DNA from: Actinoplanes sp. TFC3
GTDB taxonomy: Bacteria; Actinomycetota; Actinomycetes; Mycobacteriales; Micromonosporaceae
Direction of reading: 5' to 3'
NCBI RefSeq assembly: GCF_001553785.1
Contig: NZ_LOJP01000001.1
Location: 30,985 to 94,984 of the forward strand
DNA: 64,000 bases
The notes beneath the pieces were generated by a model. It was not told the origin of the DNA and searched no databases. It saw only the letters and a list, made by a program, of their open reading frames with translations. Position numbers and translations under genes: made by a program. Every line of letters begins with the position of its first letter. Position 1 is the first letter of the stretch. Shown here piece after piece: positions 29,290 to 37,705 of the stretch.

Positions 29290-29469
29290 GGTCGCGTACC
29301 TCCCCGTACCGTCACCAACTGCCATACCGATTACACCCCGTAAATCCCTTACCCGTACGGCCATAGCGCAACCGTCGCAGTGTCGTCAGCGTCACCCTGC
29401 CGTACCGCGCTCACCGGTGGAAAACTCGCGGTTGAACCTTGAAGTGAGGAGTCGTTAAAGGGGGCGGCC

Positions 29470-30243
29470 ATGGGTTGGACGAACTTCGTCGCAATAGGAG
29501 ACAGCTTTACCGAGGGCATGAACGACGCCTATCCCGACGGGACCTACCGGGGCTGGGCGGATCTGGTGGCGGCGCGGCTGGCCGTCGACGCCGGACCGGA
29601 CTTCGGATACGCGAATCTAGCGGTCCGTGGCAAGCTGCTCGACCAGGTTCTCGACGAGCAGTTGGACCGGGCTCTCGCGATGAAGCCCGGACTGGTCAGC
29701 TTTGCGGCCGGCGGGAACGACGTCCTGCGTCGCAAGGTCGTACCCCAGAATCTGGTCCGGAAGATCGACCCCGCGATCGCCCGATTGCGCGACGCCGGGG
29801 CCGAGGTGATCCTCTTCCGTTTCGCCGATGTCACCTCGCACCTGCCGGGCAACCGCATCATGGGTCCGCGCGCCGCCGTTCTCAACGACGGCGCCGCCGA
29901 ACTCGCGGCCCGGCACGGGTGTTACGTCATCGACCTGTTCGGCGACGGCGGCTTCCACCACCCGGCAATGTGGAGCGAGGACCGGCTGCACCTCTCGCCG
30001 GCCGGGCATCGCCGTGTTGCTGGTCACGTACTCAGTGCGCTCGGCGTCGGCATGCAAGAGGACTGGCTGCTGGTGCCGCCGGCCCCCGCGCCCACGCCCT
30101 GGCTGCTCGCTCGCAGTGCCGATCTGCGCTGGGCCGGTCAGCACCTGGCGCCCTGGATCCGCCGCCGGCTGGCCGGTGCCTCCTCCGGCGACGAGGTCAC
30201 CGCCAAGCGACCCGAACTCGCCCCGATCGACGCGATAGCGTGA
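29470..30243 (+). CDS. SGNH/GDSL-family hydrolase
   Basis: Block [15 protein letters not shown] (Ser nucleophile), the Gly of RGKLLDQVL, block [14 protein letters not shown] and block [15 protein letters not shown] (Asp-His) define an SGNH esterase/lipase. No signal peptide is seen, so it is probably intracellular. The ATG at 29470 follows GGGGGCGG. sseA begins 5 bp downstream. Confidence 0.9.
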   Translation: MGWTNFVAIGDSFTEGMNDAYPDGTYRGWADLVAARLAVDAGPDFGYANLAVRGKLLDQVLDEQLDRALAMKPGLVSFAAGGNDVLRRKVVPQNLVRKIDPAIARLRDAGAEVILFRFADVTSHLPGNRIMGPRAAVLNDGAAELAARHGCYVIDLFGDGGFHHPAMWSEDRLHLSPAGHRRVAGHVLSALGVGMQEDWLLVPPAPAPTPWLLARSADLRWAGQHLAPWIRRRLAGASSGDEVTAKRPELAPIDAIA

Positions 30244-30248
30244 ACGCC

Positions 30249-31147
30249 ATGACCGTTGCCAACGATCCGGCGCCGTCCCTGCAGGCGTACGCGCATCCCG
30301 AGAAGCTGGTCACCACCGAGTGGCTCGCCGCCCACCTCGACACCCCCGGCTGGTCATCGTCGAGTCGGACGAGGACGTGCTGCTCTACGACTCCGGCCAC
30401 ATCCCGGGTGCGGTGAAGGTCGACTGGCACCTGGAACTCAACGACCAGCTCACCCGCGACTACCTCGACCCGCAGCAGTTCGCGGCCCTGTGCACAGCCA
30501 AGGGCATCGGCCGCGACGACACGATCGTGTTCTACGGGGACAACAACAACTGGTGGGCCGCGTACGCCCTCTGGGTCTTCAGCTTGTTCGGTCACCGCGA
30601 CGTGCGCCTGCTCGATGGCGGCCGGCAGAAGTGGGCCGCCGAGGACCGTGAGCTGACCCGCGACAAGACCGCTCGCCCGCCGGCCGGTTATCCGGTGCCG
30701 GTACGCGACGACAGCGCCCTGCGTGCCTTCCGTGACCAGGTCATGAGCCACATCTCCGACGGCCGGCCGCTGGTCGACGTGCGCTCGCCGCAGGAGTACA
30801 CCGGCGAGTTGACGCACATGCAGGCGTACCCGCAGGAGGGTGCGTTGCGGGGTGGGCACATTCCGGGCGCGGTGAGCAAGCCGTGGAAGGCGGCGGCCAA
30901 CGAGGACGGCACGTTCAAGCCGGCCGACGAGCTTGCCAAGATCTACCGCGATGAGCTGGGCCTGGACACCGGCGACGACATCATCGCGTACTGCCGCATC
31001 GGCGAGCGGTCGAGCCACACCTGGTTCGTGCTGCACCACCTGCTCGGCTACTCGCACGTGCGCAACTATGACGGTTCCTGGACCGAGTGGGGCAACCTGG
31101 TCCGCGCACCCATCGCCAAGGGTTCGGAGCCGGGCAAGCTGCCCTGA
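30249..31147 (+). pseudogene. sseA: Two-domain rhodanese (thiosulfate sulfurtransferase) SseA, frameshifted
   Basis: From the ATG at 30249 the frame reads [20 protein letters not shown] then loses homology; the next frame continues [20 protein letters not shown] and runs to 31147 with a second rhodanese domain and active-site loop [11 protein letters not shown]. One missing base at about 30350 (GGC-TGG where GGC-CTG is expected) explains the switch. Either the gene is broken, or it is an assembly error, or translation slips. A GTG at 30320 could restart the second frame but would lack the first 20–30 residues. Neighbouring sufE suggests a sulfur-transfer role when intact. Confidence 0.85.
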
Positions 31148-31668
31148 TGCAAGCCGTCTGGCGGGAACACGGGACGACCGTGCTCCTGGCTGCGCTGCTG
31201 CTGCCCGTGCTGGCCGTTGCCGTGTGCCGGTGGCGGGCCAACCGGCGGGTCATCGCCGAGGTGGGGCTCGTCGCTGGGTCGCTGCCGTGGGCGGTCATGC
31301 TCTTCACCCCGCAGCCGGCACCGCGGTCGATCGACCTGGTGCCACTGCACGATCTGCCGTCCTGGATCTCCGGTGATCTGGGGACCGGGGTGGCCCAGAT
31401 GGGCGGCAACCTGCTGGTGCTGGCCGCGTTCGGATTCTTCCTGCCGATGCGCTTCGCCGCCGCTGCCTCGGTGCCCCGCGTGCTGCTCTTCGCGCTGCTG
31501 ACCTCGACCGGCATCGAGGTGCTGCAGTGGGTGCTGGCCATCGGACGCGTTTCGAGCGTCGACGACGTGCTGATCAACACGCTGGGGGCCGGTGCTGCGG
31601 CGATGCTGTCGCGGCGCTGGTGGGTCCGAATCCCGGAACGCGAGATGACTGAACGTACGTTAAGGTAG
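31147..31668 (+). CDS. VanZ-family membrane protein
   Basis: The 173-residue protein has about five hydrophobic segments and the VanZ-like features TPQPAPRSIDLVPLHDLPSW, QMGGNLLVLAAFGFFLPM, STGIEVLQWVLAIGRVSSVDDVLINTLGA. The ATG overlaps the sseA stop. VanZ-like proteins are widespread in actinobacteria and need not confer glycopeptide resistance. Confidence 0.85.
   Translation: MQAVWREHGTTVLLAALLLPVLAVAVCRWRANRRVIAEVGLVAGSLPWAVMLFTPQPAPRSIDLVPLHDLPSWISGDLGTGVAQMGGNLLVLAAFGFFLPMRFAAAASVPRVLLFALLTSTGIEVLQWVLAIGRVSSVDDVLINTLGAGAAAMLSRRWWVRIPEREMTERTLR
31652..31661. promoter_or_regulatory. Candidate TetR operator (AACGTACGTT)
   Basis: A perfect 10-bp palindrome lies 36 bp before the tetR GTG. 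The related palindrome AACGATCGTT occurs before the carboxyltransferase gene at 34838–34847. The shared pattern AACG-NN-CGTT suggests one regulator binding both. Confidence 0.6.
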
Positions 31669-31696
31669 CCCCTTGACAGCGGGATAGAGTGACCGG

Positions 31697-32299
31697 GTGA
31701 CGGTAGATCAGCAGCAGCGTCCCGGGGCACCCGCCCCCCGGAGGCGTTCCCGGCGGGACGAAATCCTGGAGATCGCGGTGGGGTTGTTCGCATCTCGCGG
31801 ATATCACGGGGTGTCGATGGACGACATCGGCTCCGCCGCCGGCGTGACCGGCCCGGCGCTCTATCACCACTTCGCCGGCAAAGAGGCAATGCTGGTGGCC
31901 GCGCTCATCCCGGTCAGTGAGAGCCTGCTGCACGGCGGCAAGGAGCGCGTCGGCCGGCACCGCGACGACGCCCAGGCCGCGCTGACCGACCTGATCGACT
32001 TCCACGTCGAGTTCGCGCTGGCCAACCCGGCCGTCATCGCGTTGCACCTGCACGAACTCGACCGCCTGCCTGAGGAGCCGCGCCGGCAGATCCGTCGCCT
32101 GCAGCGTCTCTATGTGGAGGAGTGGGTCGGGGTGCTCGCCACGCTGCGGCCCGAGCTGGACTCCGGTGAGGCGCGCGTGCTCGCGCACTCGGCGTTCGGC
32201 CTGATGAACTCCACCCCGTTCCTCGGCGGTGAAGTTGATCGGGAGCGCCGCGCCGCCCTGCTGCGGGAAGCCACGGTCCACGCGTTGATCGGCCGCTGA
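31697..32299 (+). CDS. TetR-family regulator of the acyl-CoA carboxylase cluster
   Basis: The 200-residue protein has the TetR HTH: RDEILEIAVGLFASRGYHGVS ... IGSAAGVTGPALYHHFAGKEAML (described by its first and last parts) at about residues 20–66. The C-terminal ligand domain is unremarkable. It is 9 bp before the biotin carboxylase gene, so it is likely co-transcribed and controls the catabolic cluster, with an acyl-CoA as plausible ligand. Confidence 0.87.
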   Translation: MTVDQQQRPGAPAPRRRSRRDEILEIAVGLFASRGYHGVSMDDIGSAAGVTGPALYHHFAGKEAMLVAALIPVSESLLHGGKERVGRHRDDAQAALTDLIDFHVEFALANPAVIALHLHELDRLPEEPRRQIRRLQRLYVEEWVGVLATLRPELDSGEARVLAHSAFGLMNSTPFLGGEVDRERRAALLREATVHALIGR

Positions 32300-32307
32300 A
32301 AGGCGTC

Positions 32308-33648
32308 ATGAAGATGATCGAGTCGCTGCTGATCGCCAACCGGGGCGAGATCGCCCGCCGGATCATCCGCACCGCGAAGCGACTGGGAATCCGGTCCATT
32401 GCCGTGCACTCCGAGGCGGACGCGGGCCTGCCGTTCGTCGTGGAGGCGGACGAAGCGGTGTGTATCGGGCCGGCCAATCCGGCCCAGAGTTACCGCAACG
32501 CCGACGCGATCCTGGCTGCGGCCACCTCGACAGGCGCCCAGGCGATTCACCCGGGGTATGGGTTCCTGAGCGAGAATGCGGACTTTGCTCGTACCGTCGA
32601 CGCAAAGGGGTTGATCTGGGTGGGGCCCGGCGCCGATGCGATAAGCGCGATGGGCGACAAGATCAATGCTCGTAATCTGATGGCGTCGGCGGGCGTGCCG
32701 GTGGCGCCCGGCAGCGAGGATCCCGCCGAATCCGTCGAGGCCGCCATCGAGGCGGCCGCTTCCATCGGCTACCCGGTCATGGTGAAAGCCGCGGCCGGCG
32801 GTGGTGGCATGGGCATGGCGGTCGCCGCCGGTGAAACCGGATTACGCGGCGAATACGACAAAGTCCGGGCCTTTGCCGAGCGGATGTTCGGCGACGGCTC
32901 GGTGCTGATCGAGCGTTACTTCCCCCGCGTGCGCCACGTCGAGGTGCAGATTCTCGGGCTGGCCGACGGCCGGGTCATCGCGTTGAGCGAACGGGAATGT
33001 TCGGTGCAGCGCCGCAACCAGAAGCTCGTCGAGGAAGCGCCCAGCCCCGCCGTCGGTCCCGAGCTACGTGAACGATTCCTGGCCGCCGCGGTGAAAGCGG
33101 GCGAAGCCGTGGGCTATCGCAATGCAGGCACCGTGGAATGCCTGCTCGACCCGGCGACCGGCGAGTTCTTCTTCCTGGAGATGAATACCCGCCTGCAGGT
33201 CGAGCACCCGATCACCGAGTTGATTCACGGCACCGATCTGGTCGAGCAGCAACTGCGCATCGCCTCCGGCCTGGAACCCAATTTCGACGTCACCCGGCCG
33301 ACCAGCGGGCACGCGATTGAATTGCGGATCAACGCCGAGGACCCGAAGCGCTTCCTGCCCGGTCCCGGAAAGGTCACCACCTGGGTCGAGCCCACCGGCG
33401 AGGGCGTGCGCGTCGATTCCGGATACGGCCCGGGCACCACGGTCACGCCGTTCTACGACTCACTGCTGGCCAAGCTGATCGTCTACGGCACCGACCGCGA
33501 CGACGCCATTGCCAAGGCCCGCTCGGCGGTCGCCGGGTTCGAGATCGCCGGCCCCAAGAACAATGTGCCGTTCTTCGCCGAGCTGCTGGACAACGACGAA
33601 TTCCTGTCCGGCGCCTACGACACGGGCATCGTGGCCCGGATGAGGTGA
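32308..33648 (+). CDS. Acyl-CoA carboxylase, biotin carboxylase subunit (no carrier domain)
   Basis: The 446-residue product has the biotin carboxylase fold: LLIANRGEIARRIIRTAKRLG, ATP-grasp VKAAAGGGGMGMAV, ERECSVQRRNQKLVEEAPSP, FLEMNTRLQVEHPITE. It ends after the BC domain, without the BCCP domain that most acyl-CoA carboxylase alpha chains carry, so it needs a carrier encoded elsewhere. By context it would carboxylate 3-methylcrotonyl-CoA or another short acyl-CoA. ATG at 32308 or 32314. Confidence 0.92.
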   Translation: MKMIESLLIANRGEIARRIIRTAKRLGIRSIAVHSEADAGLPFVVEADEAVCIGPANPAQSYRNADAILAAATSTGAQAIHPGYGFLSENADFARTVDAKGLIWVGPGADAISAMGDKINARNLMASAGVPVAPGSEDPAESVEAAIEAAASIGYPVMVKAAAGGGGMGMAVAAGETGLRGEYDKVRAFAERMFGDGSVLIERYFPRVRHVEVQILGLADGRVIALSERECSVQRRNQKLVEEAPSPAVGPELRERFLAAAVKAGEAVGYRNAGTVECLLDPATGEFFFLEMNTRLQVEHPITELIHGTDLVEQQLRIASGLEPNFDVTRPTSGHAIELRINAEDPKRFLPGPGKVTTWVEPTGEGVRVDSGYGPGTTVTPFYDSLLAKLIVYGTDRDDAIAKARSAVAGFEIAGPKNNVPFFAELLDNDEFLSGAYDTGIVARMR

Positions 33649-33652
33649 TGTG

Positions 33653-34531
33653 ATGGACGCCGTCTCGATTCGCGAGGTCGCGCCCCGCGACGGTCTGCAG
33701 AACGAAAAACCGATTCCCGCCGACGACAAGGTGCGGCTCATCGACGCCTTGTCGCGCACCGGCGTACGACGGATCGAAGCGGTTTCGTTCGTGCATCCCA
33801 AGGCCATTCCGCAGATGGCCGACGCCGACGAGGTATGGACCCGCGCCTGGCACAACCCGGACGTGCGCTATTCCGCGCTCATTCCCAACACCCGTGGGGC
33901 GCAGCGAGCCCTGGCCGCCGGATTCCGCGAGATCGAGGTCGTCGTTTCGGCCAGCGACACGCACAACCGGCGCAACCTCAACCGCTCGACCGACGAATCG
34001 CTTGACGACATCGCCGCGCTCATTCCGCTGGTGCACGAGGCCGGGGCCACGCTTGAGGTCATCATCGCCACCAGCTTCGGCTGTCCCTTCGAGGGCGACA
34101 TCGATCCCGCGCGCGTGGCGTCGATGGTGGAAAGGGTTCGCTCCGATGGAGCGGATCGCACGGCTTTCGGGGATACCACCGGCATGGCGACTCCTCGCCG
34201 GGTCAAGGACTTGCTTTCCCAGGTACGTCCGGAGCTCCTGCATTTCCACAACACCCGCGGCACCGGATTGGCAAACGTCCTCACCGCGCTGGAGTTCGGC
34301 GTGCGCGAGTTCGATGCCAGCGCCGGCGGAATTGGCGGCTGCCCCTATGCCCCTGGCGCTTCGGGCAACATCGCCACCGAGGAACTCGTGCACATGCTCG
34401 AGGACCTGGGCATCGCCACCGGAATCGACCTCGAAGCGCTCATCGGTGTCGCGGAGATGGCAGAAAAGATGCTCGGCCGCACGTTGCCCTCGGGCGTGCT
34501 GAGGGCCGGTCCTCGAACCCGCTTGGTGTGA
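33653..34531 (+). CDS. Hydroxymethylglutaryl-CoA lyase
   Basis: The 292-residue TIM-barrel enzyme has VSIREVAPRDGLQNEKPIPA, the metal/catalytic FGDTTGMATPRRV, HFHNTRGTGLAN and the signature region FDASAGGIGGCPYAPGASGN with the catalytic Cys. HMG-CoA lyase makes acetyl-CoA and acetoacetate, the last step of leucine degradation. It starts 4 bp after the biotin carboxylase gene; a GTG immediately before the ATG is possible. Confidence 0.92.
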   Translation: MDAVSIREVAPRDGLQNEKPIPADDKVRLIDALSRTGVRRIEAVSFVHPKAIPQMADADEVWTRAWHNPDVRYSALIPNTRGAQRALAAGFREIEVVVSASDTHNRRNLNRSTDESLDDIAALIPLVHEAGATLEVIIATSFGCPFEGDIDPARVASMVERVRSDGADRTAFGDTTGMATPRRVKDLLSQVRPELLHFHNTRGTGLANVLTALEFGVREFDASAGGIGGCPYAPGASGNIATEELVHMLEDLGIATGIDLEALIGVAEMAEKMLGRTLPSGVLRAGPRTRLV

Positions 34532-34759
34532 CTTTCTTGGACGCGTGACCGGCGGCCACCTCGCCTCGTTAGCACTAGCGAACGAAAGCTTCGGCCGCCC
34601 GCGTCCACCGGGACGGCCTGCGCCCATGCCACCTCGCCATCCGGCGAGCGGCGCGAGACGCGGATTACGCCGGTCCCGGGCGTGATCCGAAACGGTGCCG
34701 CAAGGCATCGGGTAGTGAAGAGATAACCGGTGCTCCTCCACAGCGCCGGCATCTATCGG

Positions 34760-34790
34760 ACGGGGGCCTCCGCAGTCGCGAGGCCCCCGT
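34760..34790 (+). terminator. Hairpin terminator before the carboxyltransferase gene
   Basis: A perfect 11-bp stem (ACGGGGGCCTC / GAGGCCCCCGT) with a nine-base loop lies in the 340-bp gap after the HMG-CoA lyase gene. It splits the cluster into two transcription units. Confidence 0.75.
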
Positions 34791-34837
34791 TCCCATGTCC
34801 GCAGCCGCTACCGGGCCCCGTGCAATTGCGCTAACCT

Positions 34838-34847
34838 AACGATCGTT
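34838..34847. promoter_or_regulatory. Candidate TetR operator (AACGATCGTT)
   Basis: A perfect palindrome 28 bp before the carboxyltransferase GTG, of the same AACG-NN-CGTT pattern as the site before tetR. It probably overlaps the promoter. Confidence 0.6.
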
Positions 34848-34875
34848 CAGGTGCGACGGTTCGGGAGGATACGAC

Positions 34876-36408
34876 GTGGCGGACGTTTTCGACGCGGAGG
34901 CGCTGGCGCAGGCCCGCAAGCGGGCGGTGGCCGGCGGCGCGGAGAAGTATCACGCTGCCAACGCCGCCAAGGGCAAGCTGTTCGCCCGCGAGCGCGTCGC
35001 TTTGCTGGTCGACGCGGGGTCGTTCGTCGAGGACGGCCTCTTCGCGAACAGCCTGGCCGAGGGTTTGCCGGCCGACGGCGTGATCACCGGAACCGCGCGC
35101 ATTGACGGGCGCCAGGTCTGCCTGATGGCAAACGATTCGACGGTGAAGGCCGGTTCCTGGGGTGCCCGCACGGTCGAGAAAATCATCCGGATCATCGAGC
35201 GCGCCTATGCCACCGGCGTACCCATGGTCTATCTGGTCGATTCCGCCGGCGCCCGGATCACCGATCAAGTCGACCTTTTCCCCGGCCGCCGGGGAGCGGG
35301 AAAGATCTTCCACACCCAGGTACGCGCTTCCGGCTCGATTCCGCAGATCTGCGCGCTGTTCGGGCCGTCCGCTGCGGGGGGCGCCTACATTCCGGCGTTC
35401 TGCGACGTCGTGGCCATGGTCGAGGGCAACGCGAGCATGTATCTCGGCTCCGATCGCATGGTCGAAATGGTGACCGGGGAACGCACGACGCTGGAAGCGA
35501 TGGGCGGTGCGCGGGTGCACTGCGCCGAGTCGGGCGTCGGTCATTTCCTCTGCAAGACCGAGCAAGAAGCGCTTGAGGTCGTACGGTCATATCTGTCGTA
35601 TCTGCCCGCGAACTACACCGAGCAGCCACCCGCAGCCGAGTCCACCGCCGCCGCCACAGTGGACCTTGCCGGGCTTGTGCCGGAAAGCGAGCGCCAGGCC
35701 TTCGACATGCGCCGCTACATCAAGGGAATTGTCGATCAGGGCTCGTTCTTCGAGATCCAGGCGCTCTGGGCCAAGGAGCTGACGATCGGCTTCGCCCGGC
35801 TCGAGGGCCAGGTCATCGGCGTGATCGGCAACAATTCGATGTTCAAGGGTGGGGTGCTGTTCGTCGACTCGGCCGACAAGGCGAGCCGTTTCGTGCAGTT
35901 GTGCGACGCTTTCAACGTACCGCTGCTGTTCCTTTCCGATGTTCCGGGTTTCATGGTCGGATCCGCCGTGGAGAAGCAGGGCATCATCCGCCACGGCGCC
36001 AAGATGATCAGCGCGATTTCCGAGGCCACGGTGCCGAAGATCTGCGTGGTTGTCCGCAAGGCCTACGGCGCCGGTCTGTACGCGATGGCCGGCCCCGGAT
36101 TCGACCCCGACGCCACCATCGCCCTGCCCACCGCAAAGATCGCTGTCATGGGGGCCGAGGCGGCCGTGAATGCCGTCTACGCCAACAAGATCGCGGCGCT
36201 GCCCGAGGAAGAACGCGCCGCTTTCATCGCCCAGCGCCGTGCGGAATACGAACGCGACATCGACATCCTGCACCTCGCCAGCGAACTGGTCATCGACACC
36301 ATTGTCGAGCCCGGCGACCTGCGCGGCGAGCTCGTCCGGCGGTTCGCCGCAGCCCGCGGCAAGGACCGCACATTCTCCCGTCGCCGCCACGGGGTCACCC
36401 CCGTCTAG
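34876..36408 (+). CDS. Acyl-CoA carboxylase, carboxyltransferase (beta) subunit
   Basis: The 510-residue product has the two crotonase-like halves of carboxyltransferases: SAGARITDQVDLFPGRRGAG and GPSAAGGAYIPAFCDVVAMV in the first, DVPGFMVGSAVEKQGIIRHG and RKAYGAGLYAMAGPGFDPDA in the second. The sequence resembles methylcrotonyl-/short acyl-CoA carboxylase beta chains. Start is GTG at 34876. It works with the biotin carboxylase at 32308 and an unseen carrier. Confidence 0.92.
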   Translation: MADVFDAEALAQARKRAVAGGAEKYHAANAAKGKLFARERVALLVDAGSFVEDGLFANSLAEGLPADGVITGTARIDGRQVCLMANDSTVKAGSWGARTVEKIIRIIERAYATGVPMVYLVDSAGARITDQVDLFPGRRGAGKIFHTQVRASGSIPQICALFGPSAAGGAYIPAFCDVVAMVEGNASMYLGSDRMVEMVTGERTTLEAMGGARVHCAESGVGHFLCKTEQEALEVVRSYLSYLPANYTEQPPAAESTAAATVDLAGLVPESERQAFDMRRYIKGIVDQGSFFEIQALWAKELTIGFARLEGQVIGVIGNNSMFKGGVLFVDSADKASRFVQLCDAFNVPLLFLSDVPGFMVGSAVEKQGIIRHGAKMISAISEATVPKICVVVRKAYGAGLYAMAGPGFDPDATIALPTAKIAVMGAEAAVNAVYANKIAALPEEERAAFIAQRRAEYERDIDILHLASELVIDTIVEPGDLRGELVRRFAAARGKDRTFSRRRHGVTPV

Positions 36409-36431
36409 GTCATCGTCTCGAAGGGACAGAC

Positions 36432-37589
36432 ATGGTCGACTTCCGGCTCAGTGAGGAGCAGGAGGCGCTGCGTGAAAGCGTTCGGGAGTTCGCTCTTGAG
36501 CAGGTAGCGCCGGTGATCGCGGAACACTACGAGCGCAAGACATTTCCGTACGACCTCATCCGCCAAATGGGCAAGATGGGTCTGTTCGGGCTGCCGTTCC
36601 CCGAGGAGCACGGCGGCATGGGCGGTGACTATTTCACCCTCTGCCTGGCCCTGGAAGAACTGGCCCGAACAGACAGCAGCGTGGCCATCACACTGGAAGC
36701 GGCGGTCTCGCTCGGAGCAATGCCGATCTACCGTTTCGGTACGGCCGAACAACGCGAACGCTGGCTCCCGCAATTGACCAGCGGCGAGGCCCTGGCCGCA
36801 TTCGGGCTGACCGAGCCCGGAGCAGGTTCGGATGCCGGCGGTACCACCACCCGCGCCGTTCTCGACGAGTCGGCGAACGAATGGGTCATCAACGGTTCCA
36901 AGGCGTTCATCACCAATTCCGGCACCGACATCACCTGCCTGGTCACCGTCATGGCGGTGACGGGCACCACGCCCGACGGCCACAAGGAGCTGTCCACGAT
37001 CATCGTGCCGTCCGGGACGCCGGGCTTCACCGTGGCGCCCGGCTACTCGAAGGTGGGCTGGTGCGCCTCGGACACCCACGAGCTGGCCTTCGACGACGTC
37101 CGGGTGCCGGCTGCCAACTTGCTCGGCAAGCGGGGCCGCGGCTTCGCCCAGTTCCTGCGCATCCTCGATGAGGGCCGGATCGCGATTGCCGCGCTGTCCA
37201 CCGGGCTCGCGCAGGGCTGCGTTGACGAGTCGATCAGCTACGCGCAGCAGCGCCAGGCCTTCGGCAGCCCGATCGGCGGCTACCAGGCGGTCCAGTTCAT
37301 GATCGCGGATATGGAGATGCGGGCGTACACCGCGCGTTTGTCCTACTACGACGCGGCCGCCCGGATGCTCGCCGGCGATGACTTCAAGCACCAAGCCGCG
37401 CTGGCCAAGCTGTACGCCAGCGAGGCCGCGGTCGACAACGCCCGGTACGCCACCCAGGTGCACGGCGGCTATGGGTTCATGAACGAGTCGGCGGTCGGCC
37501 GCTTCTACCGCGACGCCAAGATCCTCGAGATCGGTGAGGGCACCTCCGAGGTCCAGCGGATGATCATCGCCCGTCAGCTCGGGCTGTAG
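36432..37589 (+). CDS. Acyl-CoA dehydrogenase (isovaleryl-CoA dehydrogenase-like)
   Basis: The 385-residue flavoenzyme has AFGLTEPGAGSDAGG (FAD/substrate loop), WVINGSKAFITNSG, and the C-terminal YGFMNESAVGRFYRDAKILE leading to EIGEGTSEVQRM. It oxidises acyl-CoA to the enoyl form using FAD. It starts 23 bp after the carboxyltransferase gene; in this context isovaleryl-CoA is the likeliest substrate, but that is inference. Confidence 0.92.
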   Translation: MVDFRLSEEQEALRESVREFALEQVAPVIAEHYERKTFPYDLIRQMGKMGLFGLPFPEEHGGMGGDYFTLCLALEELARTDSSVAITLEAAVSLGAMPIYRFGTAEQRERWLPQLTSGEALAAFGLTEPGAGSDAGGTTTRAVLDESANEWVINGSKAFITNSGTDITCLVTVMAVTGTTPDGHKELSTIIVPSGTPGFTVAPGYSKVGWCASDTHELAFDDVRVPAANLLGKRGRGFAQFLRILDEGRIAIAALSTGLAQGCVDESISYAQQRQAFGSPIGGYQAVQFMIADMEMRAYTARLSYYDAAARMLAGDDFKHQAALAKLYASEAAVDNARYATQVHGGYGFMNESAVGRFYRDAKILEIGEGTSEVQRMIIARQLGL

Positions 37590-37705
37590 ACGATCTTGGA
37601 CTCCGCGGCAGGATTGACGCCAAAACCGGCGGCGCTTGCGTCGGTTAGTCGACAAAGCGGCTCGTGAAGTCGGCATTCATCGACGTGGCTGCCTAGGTTC
37701 ACACC

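Noticed and set aside
31147..31668. Glycopeptide resistance cluster suggested by the VanZ-like protein
   Set aside because: No vanHAX-like or two-component genes are nearby; stand-alone VanZ proteins are common and unrelated to resistance.
32305..32319. VMKM-like codons at the biotin carboxylase start as a possible biotinylation motif
   Set aside because: They are the start region of the carboxylase and no carrier-domain residues precede them.
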